A stretch of 64,000 nt of DNA from Gammaproteobacteria bacterium (GTDB taxonomy: Bacteria; Pseudomonadota; Gammaproteobacteria; UBA4575): assembly GCA_033344735.1 (NCBI GenBank), contig JAWPMW010000001.1:1742171-1806170 (forward strand). Reading direction: 5' to 3'. The first letter of the stretch is position 1, and each line of letters begins with the position of its first letter. Shown here piece by piece: positions 17,894 to 27,045 of the stretch. The notes under the pieces were generated by a model, which had not been told where the DNA came from, ran no database searches, and saw only the letters and a list, made by a program, of their open reading frames with translations. A program made the translations under genes and the position numbers.

Positions 17894-18136
17894 ATGAAAA
17901 TCAATCCACAGCACCTAGATGAAACCATTTCCAAATTGAAAGAACTTTTGCCAGCAGATATAAGTGATTTCAAAAATACTGGCGAACAAAAGTTAAAGTT
18001 AATTTTAGAAGGCATGCTACAAAAGCTGGATATGGTCTCTAGAGAAGAGTACGAAGTACAAGCGGAAGTCCTTAAACGCACACGTCAACGCTTAGAGCAA
18101 CTAGAACAACGCATAGCTCTACTCGAAGATAATTAA
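17894..18136 (+). CDS. ubiK: Ubiquinone biosynthesis accessory factor UbiK
   Basis: An 80-residue protein of the BMFP/YqiC family. It binds lipids with UbiJ and helps the soluble Ubi complex act on hydrophobic intermediates under aerobic growth. The N-terminal half is amphipathic helix (LDETISKLKELLPAD). The second half is a coiled coil with the diagnostic MVSREEYEVQAEVLKRTRQRLEQLEQRI pattern. Length and layout are normal. Its partner ubiJ lies near 34.5 kb. It starts 60 bp beyond the NtrC sites and points away from torF, toward yifB, which it may be co-transcribed with. Confidence 0.9.
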   Translation: MKINPQHLDETISKLKELLPADISDFKNTGEQKLKLILEGMLQKLDMVSREEYEVQAEVLKRTRQRLEQLEQRIALLEDN

Positions 18137-18169
18137 ACCACGTATATTTTTCCTATAAGCTATTTTAGC

Positions 18170-18197
18170 CATGTCATCAGTTACTACTGACGACATG
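18170..18197. promoter_or_regulatory. Interrupted palindrome just before yifB
   Basis: CATGTC-A-TCAGT (18170-18181) pairs with ACTGA-C-GACATG (18186-18197) around TACT, with one mismatched pair in the stem. It ends 14 bp before the yifB ATG and abuts the ribosome-binding site AGGAG. It could be an operator or a leader hairpin; no known regulator site is recognised. Confidence 0.4.
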
Positions 18198-18211
18198 TAG
18201 ATAGGAGAAAT

Positions 18212-19726
18212 ATGTCAATTGCGACCATTTATAGTCGTGCACAAACAGGGATGGATGCCCCATTAGTTTCTGTGGAAGTACACTTATCTAACGGTTTGCC
18301 AAATTTTACCATCGTAGGGTTACCAGAAACTGCTGTCCGAGAAAGTAAAGATAGAGTACGTGCGGCGATTATAAATTCTAACTTTGAATTTCCAGCACGC
18401 CGAATAACGGTCAATCTAGCACCTGCTGAGTTACCCAAGCAGGGTGGTAGATTTGACTTGCCAATAGCAATTGGGTTGCTTGTTGCCTCCAAGCAGCTCA
18501 GTGAAAGCGTCTTACATGATTATGAATTTTTGGGCGAACTTAGCCTTAGTGGCGAACTCCGTAAAACCATTGGCATTCTGCCAGCAGCGCACGCCTGCCA
18601 AAATATTGGATGCAAACTTATTACCTCTTTAGACAATAAAGAAGAACTCACACCGATTAGCCATAATACATATTTCTGCGCCTCGCATTTACTAGATGTG
18701 TGTGCTCATTTGAATAATATTAAAAAAATTATCACCAAGCCCGGAGTAATATCAAATAATCAATCATCTATTCAATCATCTATGTGCGATATTTATGGTC
18801 AGCAGCAAGCAAAAAGAGCTTTGTGTATAGCTGCCGCTGGACAGCACCATGTGCTTATGATTGGTTCTCCTGGGTCAGGAAAATCTATGCTTGCAAATCG
18901 TTTTCCATCATTATTGTCACCACTGAATGAATCAGAGATGTTAGAAACCTGTAGTGTATATTCAATTGCAAATGTCAGTGGTCAAAAACGTCATCCAAAG
19001 TCGCGGCCTTTTCGTTCACCACACCATACTGTATCAGCAATTGGTTTAGCTGGAGGTGGCTCGCACCCTCAACCTGGGGAAATTTCATTAGCGCATAATG
19101 GTGTTTTATTTCTAGATGAATTTACAGAGTTTGATCGACGCGCTTTAGAAATTTTACGCGAACCGATTGAAACTGGTTTTATTACTATTTCGAGAGCTTC
19201 GGCACAAATTGAGTTCCCAGCACGTTTCCAATTAATTGCAGCCATGAATCCTTGCCCCAATGGTTGTGACATTAATCAATATGGACAATGCAGATGCTCA
19301 AACCAACAGTTAAAAAAATATCGTAATAAGATTTCCGCACCTTTACTTGATCGAATAGATTTACAAGTGAGTGTCCCAAAGTTACCGACGCGGACATTAT
19401 TTAATGCCAACACTGATTCCCAGCAAGACTGGCATTTGATTCATACAAATATCGAATTGGCACGGGCGCTGCAAATAGAAAGACAAGGAAAACTTAATGC
19501 ATTACTAGAGGGCAAACAAATGCAGCAGGTTTGTCAGTTGCCACAAGACAGGAAACAAAAAATACTAGAGATGTTAGAACGCTTAAATATTAGCGCGCGT
19601 GCGTTTCATCGAATCTTAAAAACATCACGCACAATAGCTGACTTAGAACAAGCGAAAGACATCACTCAAACTCATATAGCCGAAGCAATGTCTTATCGTC
19701 AATTTGATAGGTTAATGAAAAATTAA
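18212..19726 (+). CDS. comM: YifB/ComM family Mg-chelatase-like AAA+ helicase
   Basis: A 504-residue AAA+ protein. The N-terminal Lon-protease-like ChlI domain covers about 1-170 (VGLPETAVRESKDRVRAAI). The ATPase follows with Walker A GSPGSGKS at 218-225 and a Walker B GVLFLDEFTEF near 305, and the C-terminal lid carries RAFHRILKTSRTIADLE. In Vibrio and others ComM is a hexameric helicase that extends branch migration during natural transformation. The family is found well beyond competent species, so competence cannot be concluded. A good ribosome-binding site, AGGAG, precedes the ATG. It converges with the cytochrome gene three bases on. Confidence 0.93.
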   Translation: MSIATIYSRAQTGMDAPLVSVEVHLSNGLPNFTIVGLPETAVRESKDRVRAAIINSNFEFPARRITVNLAPAELPKQGGRFDLPIAIGLLVASKQLSESVLHDYEFLGELSLSGELRKTIGILPAAHACQNIGCKLITSLDNKEELTPISHNTYFCASHLLDVCAHLNNIKKIITKPGVISNNQSSIQSSMCDIYGQQQAKRALCIAAAGQHHVLMIGSPGSGKSMLANRFPSLLSPLNESEMLETCSVYSIANVSGQKRHPKSRPFRSPHHTVSAIGLAGGGSHPQPGEISLAHNGVLFLDEFTEFDRRALEILREPIETGFITISRASAQIEFPARFQLIAAMNPCPNGCDINQYGQCRCSNQQLKKYRNKISAPLLDRIDLQVSVPKLPTRTLFNANTDSQQDWHLIHTNIELARALQIERQGKLNALLEGKQMQQVCQLPQDRKQKILEMLERLNISARAFHRILKTSRTIADLEQAKDITQTHIAEAMSYRQFDRLMKN

Positions 19727-19729
19727 AAT

Positions 19730-20206
19730 TTACTTAATCATGAAGTCGACAGCTGCGTTGATCGCATCATCAGACATATCTACACGGCCTCCTTTAGCGG
19801 GCATGGCGCCAATGCCATTAATTGCATTCGCGTAAAGCGTGTCTATACCTTTAGCTAAGCGAGGTTCCCATGCTGCCGTGTCACCCGGTTTAGGCGCGTT
19901 GAGAACTGCCGCTGCATGACATGATGCACACACTTGCTGATAAACTTGCTCGCCACTTAAATCTGCCGCTGCCACTTGTGTTGGTGCAGCTGCCACAACT
20001 TGCGGACCTGCTCCCTCAGGAACACTCCCAATGTGTACTTCACCGACCGGTTTAACTCTTTCTGCTACAGCATTTTGAACTCGCAAATCTGATTCCATAG
20101 AATCTGAGTTGTACAAAACATTAGATATTACAAGAATCACAATAGTGAGTCCTACTAGGCCTACTAATACGGCCATGAACATGGTTGTAAACTGTCTATC
20201 TTCCAA
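19730..20206 (-). CDS. Membrane-anchored cytochrome c5-like protein
   Basis: A 158-residue monohaem cytochrome. An uncleaved N-terminal membrane anchor (about 8-31) is followed by an Ala/Val-rich linker and a class I cytochrome domain with CASCH at 93-97 and the axial methionine in GAMPAKGG (M135). The GIGAMPAKGG stretch and short domain are typical of cytochrome c5. It would carry electrons on the periplasmic face, probably toward a terminal oxidase. It lies downstream of dsbA and cytochrome c4 in the same direction, but 498 bp of non-coding DNA separates it from dsbA, so it likely has its own promoter. Confidence 0.9.
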   Translation of the reverse strand: MEDRQFTTMFMAVLVGLVGLTIVILVISNVLYNSDSMESDLRVQNAVAERVKPVGEVHIGSVPEGAGPQVVAAAPTQVAAADLSGEQVYQQVCASCHAAAVLNAPKPGDTAAWEPRLAKGIDTLYANAINGIGAMPAKGGRVDMSDDAINAAVDFMIK

Positions 20207-20704
20207 GGTAACTCCTGATCAATATACTTGCCTAAAATTTGTGGACGCGATTATAAATCATATGTGTCGTTATCACCACGTAGTAACAAGCACATTCTGA
20301 ATTTTGATTTGCCTAGAATTACTGCTTAGTTATCGATCAATACTAGCTTTCTAAAGATATTAGTCCTCGAATGAGACTATTTAGAGTGCTATATGGCGCC
20401 TCACTAGCAGTGCCTGTCAATTTGACGCCGTTCGTCAAAAGACATCTCACACCTATCAACTGCGGAATATTACCTCACTAATACACAGGTATGCTTACTG
20501 TAATCACTAGGATGTGAAAGCAAATGCGAACAGAGATACGCAGAAAAACAAAGTATATCTACTTTAGGATAATTAACGCGACAGCTATTCAAAGTAATGA
20601 ACATTATGGCAATGATGGTCATTTAATCGAGCGAAACAACTCTAGCCGATTATCTTTTCCACCTTCAAATTCTAAAAAATCTCGTTATTAGCTATTAAAT
20701 TCAG
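20207..20704. other. 498-bp gap with no recognised gene
   Basis: This is the longest gap in the window. I see no credible ORF, tRNA or known riboswitch. It contains one short inverted repeat, TTTGACG/CGTCAAA (20421-20427 and 20433-20439), and mixed base composition. The promoter of the leftward cytochrome gene must be here. A 36-codon frame from 20371 (+) lacks a ribosome-binding site. A small RNA cannot be excluded. Confidence 0.4.
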
Positions 20705-21349
20705 TTATTCACCTTCATGAACTGTCAGGCTGTTGATCACATCCACCAACTGCGAATAACCTCCCGCATCTGATGCAGAAGTTTTATATTTCCCGTCGAC
20801 AATAACTGCAGGTACACCTGTCACTTGGTACTGACGAATTAATTGCTTAGCACGGTTGATTTTTGTTTCCACAGCAAATGACGCAAAACTCTCTCTAAAT
20901 TTAGCTTCATCTATATCATGAGTGGCTAAATATCTTGCCATAGAGTCGAGATCATGAAGTCCGCGACCTTGTTCATGAATACCGCTAAACAAAAGTTCAT
21001 GTCCTTGCTCTAATTTACCCATAATCTCGAGCGCATAATAAGCACGTGCATGTTGTTCCCAACGAGCGTTGAATATCGCAGGTACACGCACAAAATTTAC
21101 ATCGTCTGATTTCTCCTTCTTCCATTTATTAATATAAGGTTCAAAATCAAAACAGTGTGAACATCCATACCAAAATAGCTCAACTACCTCATGGCGTGCA
21201 TCATTTTCAACTAATCTCGGAACTGCTGGATCCAGTGGGAGATAGCCTTGACCAGCAGTGGCATGTGCATGATCGTCAGCTGCGATTGCCGCTGAAACAA
21301 CAAATAATAAAACTAATGTTCCAGTAATTTTTAAAAATTTTTCCATCAT
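20705..21349 (-). CDS. dsbA: Thiol:disulfide interchange protein DsbA
   Basis: A 214-residue periplasmic thioredoxin-fold oxidase with a signal peptide (cut near AIA/AD, residue 23). The active site is C63-S-H-C66 in FWYGCSHCFDFEP; E. coli has CPHC. The cis-proline loop is TGVPAVIVDGKY. A helical insert lies between. DsbA adds disulfides to exported proteins and here would serve c-type cytochrome and porin folding. Met1 and Met2 are both possible starts. The order dsbA, cytochrome c4, engB, polA matches Pseudomonas, with dsbA and the c4 gene on the same strand, 121 bp apart. Confidence 0.93.
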   Translation of the reverse strand: MMEKFLKITGTLVLLFVVSAAIAADDHAHATAGQGYLPLDPAVPRLVENDARHEVVELFWYGCSHCFDFEPYINKWKKEKSDDVNFVRVPAIFNARWEQHARAYYALEIMGKLEQGHELLFSGIHEQGRGLHDLDSMARYLATHDIDEAKFRESFASFAVETKINRAKQLIRQYQVTGVPAVIVDGKYKTSASDAGGYSQLVDVINSLTVHEGE

Positions 21350-21470
21350 GATCTATCCAATTTGACTATCCAGTTGGTTGTTTACTATACACATAAAACA
21401 TCTATATGCTTGATTACATTACCATTTAGAGCCTATTGATAATGGATAGTTCTGCTATAACTAGCCTATT

Positions 21471-22091
21471 TTAATGTAATCCCTGAATGTATTGAGCCAG
21501 TGCTTTAATTTCAGTATCAGTAAGACGCTCCGTGACACTGACCATAATTGATACCGCAGGATCAATATCTTTTTCTAACGTAGGGTCAATTGCACGATAA
21601 GCTACTAGTCTGCTTTCTGTATAAGCAGCATGTTGACCACTTAATTTCGGGAATTTAGCTGGAAGATTGCCAGCACCATTTGGAAGGTGGCAAGCCGTGC
21701 ATGCGGTGACATCTTTATCAATTATTCCGCCTCGATATATAGCTTCACCCATTTCGACCAATTCTGGGTCCGCCGCGCCTGGTGTTCCAGTTTGAGCTTC
21801 ATAAAAAACAGCTAAATCGTGCATATCTTGCTCGCTTAATGCAGCAGCTTGTGGAGCCATTAGTGCATTTTCACGTGTCCCATCTTTAAACATTTTAAGT
21901 TGAGTATATATATAAGGCGCACCTTGACCTGCTAATTTAGGCCACGCTGGATTGACGCTATTCCCATCTGCGCCATGACAAGCGGCACATGGGGCAGACT
22001 TAGCTTTACCAGCTTCTGCATCTCCCGCTGCATATAATGAATGACTACCGAATACAAATAGTAGAATTAATAATTTGATAGAAATTTTCAT
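21471..22091 (-). CDS. Dihaem cytochrome c4
   Basis: A 206-residue periplasmic protein with signal peptide (cut near residue 21, LYA/AG) and two similar class I haem domains: CAACH at 35-39 and CTACH at 131-135. Each is followed by LAGQ or LSGQH and an axial methionine stretch (LMAPQAAAL and SIMVSVTERLT). This two-domain layout defines cytochrome c4, a periplasmic electron carrier feeding cbb3-type or other oxidases. It lies between dsbA and the divergent engB, which start 120 bp apart. Confidence 0.94.
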   Translation of the reverse strand: MKISIKLLILLFVFGSHSLYAAGDAEAGKAKSAPCAACHGADGNSVNPAWPKLAGQGAPYIYTQLKMFKDGTRENALMAPQAAALSEQDMHDLAVFYEAQTGTPGAADPELVEMGEAIYRGGIIDKDVTACTACHLPNGAGNLPAKFPKLSGQHAAYTESRLVAYRAIDPTLEKDIDPAVSIMVSVTERLTDTEIKALAQYIQGLH

Positions 22092-22211
22092 GTGACCTTC
22101 CCAAAGTGCATAATCTTAAGTTAAACAACCTATATGTTCCTCACACCACTCAGTGCGGGCGCTTTGTATACCATAAAACTATAAGGCCTCGCAAAAGTAA
22201 CCCTCAATATT

Positions 22212-22820
22212 ATGGATTTTAAAAATCAACTAGCGAATACTGCATTCTACACTAGCGCTTCATCAGCTGACTCTTTACCTCCTGATGAAGGTCATGAAGT
22301 AGCCTTTGCAGGGCGCTCAAATGCAGGCAAATCAAGTGCAATTAACCGTTTATGCCAGAAAAAAAGCTTAGCGCGTACGTCAAAAACACCCGGGCGGACT
22401 CAGCTAATTAATTTTTTTAGTGTCTCGCCATTAAACAAACTTGCTGACCTCCCTGGATATGGTTATGCAAAAGCTAGCCATAGTAAACAACGGCAATGGT
22501 TAAAATTACTTGAATATTACTTTACCCATCGGCAAGCCTTAAAAGGCACGATAATTGTGATGGATATCCGGCACCCTTTCCAAGACTCCGACCAAAAGAT
22601 GATCGACTGGTGTGTACATCATCAGTGTGATGTTCATATCCTACTGAACAAATCCGATAAATTAAGCCGAAATCAGGCACATAAGCAATTACAGATTGCA
22701 AATAAAATTTTGTCGCAGTATCAAGACGCACTCACAAGCATTCAATTGTTTTCAGCTTTAACTGGCAATGGTGTTGATGAAGCCGCAAGTAAAATTAAAC
22801 GATGGTTTGAAGCTGAGTAA
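22212..22820 (+). CDS. engB: Ribosome biogenesis GTPase EngB (YihA/YsxC)
   Basis: A 202-residue TrmE-Era-like GTPase needed for assembly of the 50S subunit. G1 is GRSNAGKSS at 34-42, G3 DLPGYGYA at 79-86, and G4 LNKSDKL near 147. The KTPGRTQLINFF switch I is at 58-69, all canonical. Length is normal. It is divergent from cytochrome c4 and runs into a hairpin-rich stretch. Confidence 0.95.
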   Translation: MDFKNQLANTAFYTSASSADSLPPDEGHEVAFAGRSNAGKSSAINRLCQKKSLARTSKTPGRTQLINFFSVSPLNKLADLPGYGYAKASHSKQRQWLKLLEYYFTHRQALKGTIIVMDIRHPFQDSDQKMIDWCVHHQCDVHILLNKSDKLSRNQAHKQLQIANKILSQYQDALTSIQLFSALTGNGVDEAASKIKRWFEAE

Positions 22821-22825
22821 AATAG

Positions 22826-22928
22826 CCCTGAAGCAAGTTGTATTGCTTCAGGGAAATATATCAGGCTTGGAATTGGGGAGACCAAGCCTTCCGCTCAGGG
22901 AGGGAAGCGGTTAGTGCATCAAATGCAC
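22826..22928. other. Four consecutive hairpins after engB
   Basis: Hairpin 1 has arms CCCTGAAGCAA (22826-22836) and TTGCTTCAGGG (22843-22853), 11 bp, with a T-rich tail leftward, so it can terminate the leftward gene that ends at 22976. Hairpin 2 is AGGCTTGG (22863-22870) with CCAAGCCT (22882-22889). Hairpin 3 is CCGCT/AGCGG (22891-22910). Hairpin 4 is GTGCAT/ATGCAC (22914-22928). The series is more than a simple terminator and might be a structured RNA. Confidence 0.5.
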
Positions 22929-22975
22929 ATGGTAACTAAGACTTTATGGATGTGATTTAGTTCAAATTAATTTGC

Positions 22976-23335
22976 TTAAAAGCTTTTCTTTATATAGACC
23001 CCATAACTATCATCTTCTGCTTGTCCATACTGAGCTGGGATATCAAATTCGTAATCACTATTTTCCGATAAAGCCTTATGTAAAGACTCCGTTGTAAATA
23101 CACCAATTTTTGTGTTTGGTTCAGCTAATGGTGAGAATTTTATCTCTTCCTCTTCATTACCTTGGTAGCTTGGCGCTATTCCAGATGACATCTTTACCCA
23201 TTGTTGAGATGAGTTTGCATCAGCAGCTTCTACGCCATGATATAAATTTAATAACTCTTCGCGTTGCAAATCCAGTGCAAACGCAGAAGTGCTAAAAAAC
23301 AGTGATATCCCCACTATAATAATTCTTCGCATCAT
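22976..23335 (-). CDS. Uncharacterised small exported protein
   Basis: A 119-residue protein that I do not recognise. I start it at 23335 because GAGGAT precedes this ATG and a signal peptide follows at once (MMRRIIIVGISLFFSTSAFA, cut near residue 20); a frame 12 codons longer lacks support. The mature protein is acidic and begins LDLQREELLNLYHGVEAAD, with a short basic C-terminus, YIKKSF. No cysteines or motifs are seen in the mature part. It lies between polA and the hairpin-rich engB end, transcribed leftward like polA. Confidence 0.6.
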   Translation of the reverse strand: MMRRIIIVGISLFFSTSAFALDLQREELLNLYHGVEAADANSSQQWVKMSSGIAPSYQGNEEEEIKFSPLAEPNTKIGVFTTESLHKALSENSDYEFDIPAQYGQAEDDSYGVYIKKSF

Positions 23336-23422
23336 GTTCTTATCCTCGTCCTGTTGAGAGTCCCTTCTCATATCTCAGTCTTCTGCTGAGTAGATGAGTC
23401 GCCCTGTTGGAAGAGAATTATA

Positions 23423-23466
23423 AGAACCCGCTTTGCTGCTAGGGACCAGACTAGATTAGCGGTTCT
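23423..23466 (-). terminator. Possible polA terminator
   Basis: AGAACCCGCT (23423-23432) pairs with AGCGGTTCT (23458-23466) with one bulged C, around a 25-nt loop. It begins about ten bases after the polA stop. Leftward it is followed by TATAATTCTC, only a weak T-tract. Confidence 0.35.
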
Positions 23467-23476
23467 AGCAACACGA

Positions 23477-26191
23477 TCAGTGGGCTTCGTCCCAGTTCAA
23501 TCCACTATTGGCATCGACGACCAAGGGAACGCTCAAATCAGCGGCGGAGACCATATGTGTAATAATGTGTTGCTTAGCTTCTTCTAAAAATGTGTCCCTG
23601 ATCTCAAAAACCAGCTCATCATGCACCTGCATGATCATCGAAGCAGGGGTTTTAGGTTTATTGATCCATTCATCAATACTTATCATTGCGCGCTTAATAA
23701 TATCCGCCGCACTACCCTGCATTGGCGCATTTATCGCGGTACGTTCCGCATATTGGCGACGCTGTGCGTTACGCGAATTAATTTCAGGTAAATACAATCG
23801 ACGCCCAAAAATTGTTTCAACAAACCCTTGTTTGTGAGCGAGTTCTCGCATTTCATCCATGTAGCTTTTAACTCCAGGATAGCGATCGAAATATAAGTCA
23901 ATATATTTTTGCGCTTCACCACGATGCACTCCTAATTGTTTACCTAAACCAAAAGCAGACATGCCATAAATCAAACCAAAGTTAACTGCTTTAGCTGCGC
24001 GACGTTGATCTTTAGTAACCTTATTCAGGTCTACCGAAAATACTTCTGAAGCAGTAGCAGTATGCACATCTTTCTCTTCAGCAAAGGCAGCTACTAGTCT
24101 TTTGTCTTCAGATAAATGCGCCATAATGCGCAATTCAATTTGCGAGTAGTCGGCAGCTAACAACACTTTCTTTTTACTTGATATAAAAGCTTGACGAACA
24201 CGTCGCCCCTCTTCGGTACGAATAGGTATATTTTGCAAATTAGGGTCCGTTGAAGATAAGCGCCCAGTAGACGCCACTGCTTGATGATAAGACGTATGCA
24301 CTCGTCCCGTCAGCGTGCAAATTTGTTGAGGTAATTTGTCGACATAGGTTGTTTGCAACTTCTTCAATGACCTATATTCGAGGATTAGCTCAGGAAATTC
24401 GTACTCATGCGCTAACTCTTGCAACACATCTTCAGCAGTGGATGGCTGCCCTTTAGGTGTTTTACGAATAACAGGGAGCTCCAACTGTTCAAATAAAATT
24501 TTCTGCAATTGCTTTGGTGAATCCAAATTGAATTCTTCACCAGCCATTTTATAGGCCTGTTTTTCAAGTTCACTTATTTTTGAAGACAACTCTTTACTTT
24601 GAACATCCAATAGTGATGCGTCAATTAACACACCGTTACGCTCAAGTCTTGATAAGACAGATATCATTGGTACTTCAACATCACGATACAATATTGTTTG
24701 TTTCTCTAACTTAGATAATTGCGGCCAAAAAAAGTGATGCAATCTTAACGACATATCAGCGTCTTCAGCGGCATAATCAAGTGCAACATCCAAGGAAACC
24801 TTATTAAAGGTAATTTGTTTCGCTCCTTTCCCCGCGACTTCTTCAAACTTAATATTTTGATGGCCTAAGTGTAATTCACATAGGGTGTCCAGATCATGTC
24901 GGCTTGCAGTGGAGTTTACAACGTAAGATTCCAACATGGTGTCATGCTTAATACCTTCCAGTTGCACATCGTAGCGCGCTAGCACAGATTGATCATATTT
25001 CAGATTGTGCCCCACCTTTGCAATATCAGGATTCTGCAAAATATCGGTTAGCTGATTTAATATAAATGCTAATGACAATTGTCTGGGTGCATTTTCATAA
25101 TCATGTGCAATCGGTAAATACGCTGCCTCCCCTGGTTTCACTGAAAAAGACATCCCCACTAAATTTGCAACCATGTAGTCTAGATTATCTGTTTCAGTAT
25201 CAAACGCGAATAGCTCAGCATTTTTTAATTTTTTTATCCATGCCGTCAGTTGCTGATGGGTAAGGATTAACTCATATTCAACCTTATCTGACACTGATAG
25301 CTGGCTGGGTTTTTCATCAAGTGATTTATCCTCTCCTATTTCTTCAACCTCATTTAACCAAGTCTTAAAATTTAGTTCTGTATATATATTTTTTAAGGTT
25401 GCATTATCTCTTGGTCCAATTTGTAATTTATTAACTGCAAAATCCAGTGCTACATCATTTTTAATAGTTGCCAGGCCATACGACAGTGGTAATTGATCGA
25501 CAGCTGCTCGTAGTTTTTCTCCAATCTTTCCTTTTACTTCATCTGCATGGTCAATCACTCCCTGCATAGTTTCAAATTGTTGTAACCACTTGACCGCAGT
25601 CTTAGGTCCTACACCCGGCACTCCTGGGATGTTATCCGCCTTATCTCCCATCAGTGCTAAGTAATCAATGATTTGCGCAGGCATAACACCAAACTTTTCC
25701 TCCACACCTTTTTCATCCATTCGAACATCGTTCATTGTATTAATTAAGCTAACGCGTTCATCAACCAATTGCGCCATATCTTTATCACCCGTAGAAATGA
25801 GCACACGAAAATTTTCAGATACAGCGGTTTTAGCCAAGGTACCGATTACATCATCCGCTTCCACATCTGGAACTGATAAAAGCGGAATACCCAGTGCCTC
25901 AATTAATTGATAAAGTGGAGCAATTTGGACTTGCAAATCATCAGGCATCGGTGGGCGATTCGCTTTGTAATCCTTATACATCTCATGACGAAATGTTTTC
26001 CCTTTTGCATCAAATATTACCGCTGCATTTTGTGGTTGTTCCTCTTCAATCAATTTGCGCACCATGCGTACTACTCCATATACAGCACCTGTTGGCGTGC
26101 CTTCATGATTAGTTAAAGGAGGCAGGGCGTGAAATGCTCGATATAAATAAGAGGAACCATCAACTAGGAGTAATAAAGGATCTTTTTTCAT
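23477..26191 (-). CDS. polA: DNA polymerase I
   Basis: A 904-residue family A polymerase for gap filling and Okazaki primer removal. The N-terminal 5'-3' exonuclease spans about 1-290, opening LLLVDGSSYLYRAFHALPPL. The proofreading domain keeps its metal-binding D-x-E in FAFDTETDNLDY near residue 330, so 3'-5' activity is probably intact. The polymerase domain shows LLAADYSQIELRIMAHLS near 670 (motif A), the O-helix RRAAKAVNFGLIYGMSAFGL and MQVHDELVFEI near 860 (motif C). The gene points away from the LOG-family gene. Confidence 0.97.
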   Translation of the reverse strand: MKKDPLLLLVDGSSYLYRAFHALPPLTNHEGTPTGAVYGVVRMVRKLIEEEQPQNAAVIFDAKGKTFRHEMYKDYKANRPPMPDDLQVQIAPLYQLIEALGIPLLSVPDVEADDVIGTLAKTAVSENFRVLISTGDKDMAQLVDERVSLINTMNDVRMDEKGVEEKFGVMPAQIIDYLALMGDKADNIPGVPGVGPKTAVKWLQQFETMQGVIDHADEVKGKIGEKLRAAVDQLPLSYGLATIKNDVALDFAVNKLQIGPRDNATLKNIYTELNFKTWLNEVEEIGEDKSLDEKPSQLSVSDKVEYELILTHQQLTAWIKKLKNAELFAFDTETDNLDYMVANLVGMSFSVKPGEAAYLPIAHDYENAPRQLSLAFILNQLTDILQNPDIAKVGHNLKYDQSVLARYDVQLEGIKHDTMLESYVVNSTASRHDLDTLCELHLGHQNIKFEEVAGKGAKQITFNKVSLDVALDYAAEDADMSLRLHHFFWPQLSKLEKQTILYRDVEVPMISVLSRLERNGVLIDASLLDVQSKELSSKISELEKQAYKMAGEEFNLDSPKQLQKILFEQLELPVIRKTPKGQPSTAEDVLQELAHEYEFPELILEYRSLKKLQTTYVDKLPQQICTLTGRVHTSYHQAVASTGRLSSTDPNLQNIPIRTEEGRRVRQAFISSKKKVLLAADYSQIELRIMAHLSEDKRLVAAFAEEKDVHTATASEVFSVDLNKVTKDQRRAAKAVNFGLIYGMSAFGLGKQLGVHRGEAQKYIDLYFDRYPGVKSYMDEMRELAHKQGFVETIFGRRLYLPEINSRNAQRRQYAERTAINAPMQGSAADIIKRAMISIDEWINKPKTPASMIMQVHDELVFEIRDTFLEEAKQHIITHMVSAADLSVPLVVDANSGLNWDEAH

Positions 26192-26279
26192 TAGTAATAA
26201 ATAACTTTCATAATCGCAAATAGGCAGTATCGAACGTTATCATGTACACTCGCGCAAGGGAAAAATTGAATATCTAAGC

Positions 26280-27002
26280 ATGGACAATAAAATAGAAAAA
26301 CAGCCGCTTGAGGGCCCTGGAAAATCCAGCACTTTATCCCGTGAAAGCTGGAAAATATTTCAAATTATCGCCGAGTTTGTTGAAGGCTTTGAACGCCTCT
26401 CCAAAATTGCACCATCAGTAAGTATATTTGGTTCTGCTCGCACACCTACTGATCATGCTTTCTATAAACTGACAGAACAAATTTCACGCGAATTATCTGA
26501 TGCTGGTTTTACTGTTGTCAGTGGTGGCGGTCCAGGAATTATGGAAGCCGCAAACAAAGGTGCTTTTGCCGGCAAGTCACCTAGTGTAGGACTAAATATC
26601 ATGTTACCCAACGAACAGTCTGGAAATTCTTTTCAAGATATCTCACTAGACTTCAGACATTTTTTTTCCAGGAAAGTCATGTTTGTAAAATATGCTTCTG
26701 CCTACGTAGTATTACCCGGAGGGTTTGGCACACTTGATGAACTTGCTGAAATACTAACGCTCGTACAAACAGGGAAGTCTCGCAAGATCCCAATAATACT
26801 TGTGCAATCTGATTTCTGGGTGGGCTTGCTTGATTGGTTCAAAGAATCGCTACTTAAAAATGGAACAATATCTGCTTCGGATTTAGATTTAATGCAAGTT
26901 ATTGATGACCCATCAGAAGTTGTTACTGCAATTTTTGATTATTATGAAGGCAGAACATTTGAGCCTTCCACAGAAGAACAAGAAAAACTACTCGAGCTAT
27001 AA
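26280..27002 (+). CDS. LOG-family nucleotide hydrolase
   Basis: A 240-residue Rossmann-fold protein of the TIGR00730/LOG group. The two signatures are SGGGPGIMEAANKGAF from residue 81 and PGGFGTLDELAEIL from 146. Members split nucleoside 5'-monophosphates into base and ribose 5-phosphate. In plants and some bacteria the substrate is a cytokinin precursor, while in most bacteria it is ordinary nucleotides. The substrate here cannot be read. It is divergent from polA and precedes the TRAP carrier genes by 43 bp, perhaps in one transcript. Confidence 0.88.
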   Translation: MDNKIEKQPLEGPGKSSTLSRESWKIFQIIAEFVEGFERLSKIAPSVSIFGSARTPTDHAFYKLTEQISRELSDAGFTVVSGGGPGIMEAANKGAFAGKSPSVGLNIMLPNEQSGNSFQDISLDFRHFFSRKVMFVKYASAYVVLPGGFGTLDELAEILTLVQTGKSRKIPIILVQSDFWVGLLDWFKESLLKNGTISASDLDLMQVIDDPSEVVTAIFDYYEGRTFEPSTEEQEKLLEL

Positions 27003-27045
27003 TCTACAATTCAGAGTGTTAAGCTAATACTAACTCCAATATCTG

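Noticed and set aside
20371-20481. A 36-codon frame on the plus strand in the 498-bp gap
   Set aside because: No ribosome-binding site, no signal or hydrophobic segment and no recognisable family.
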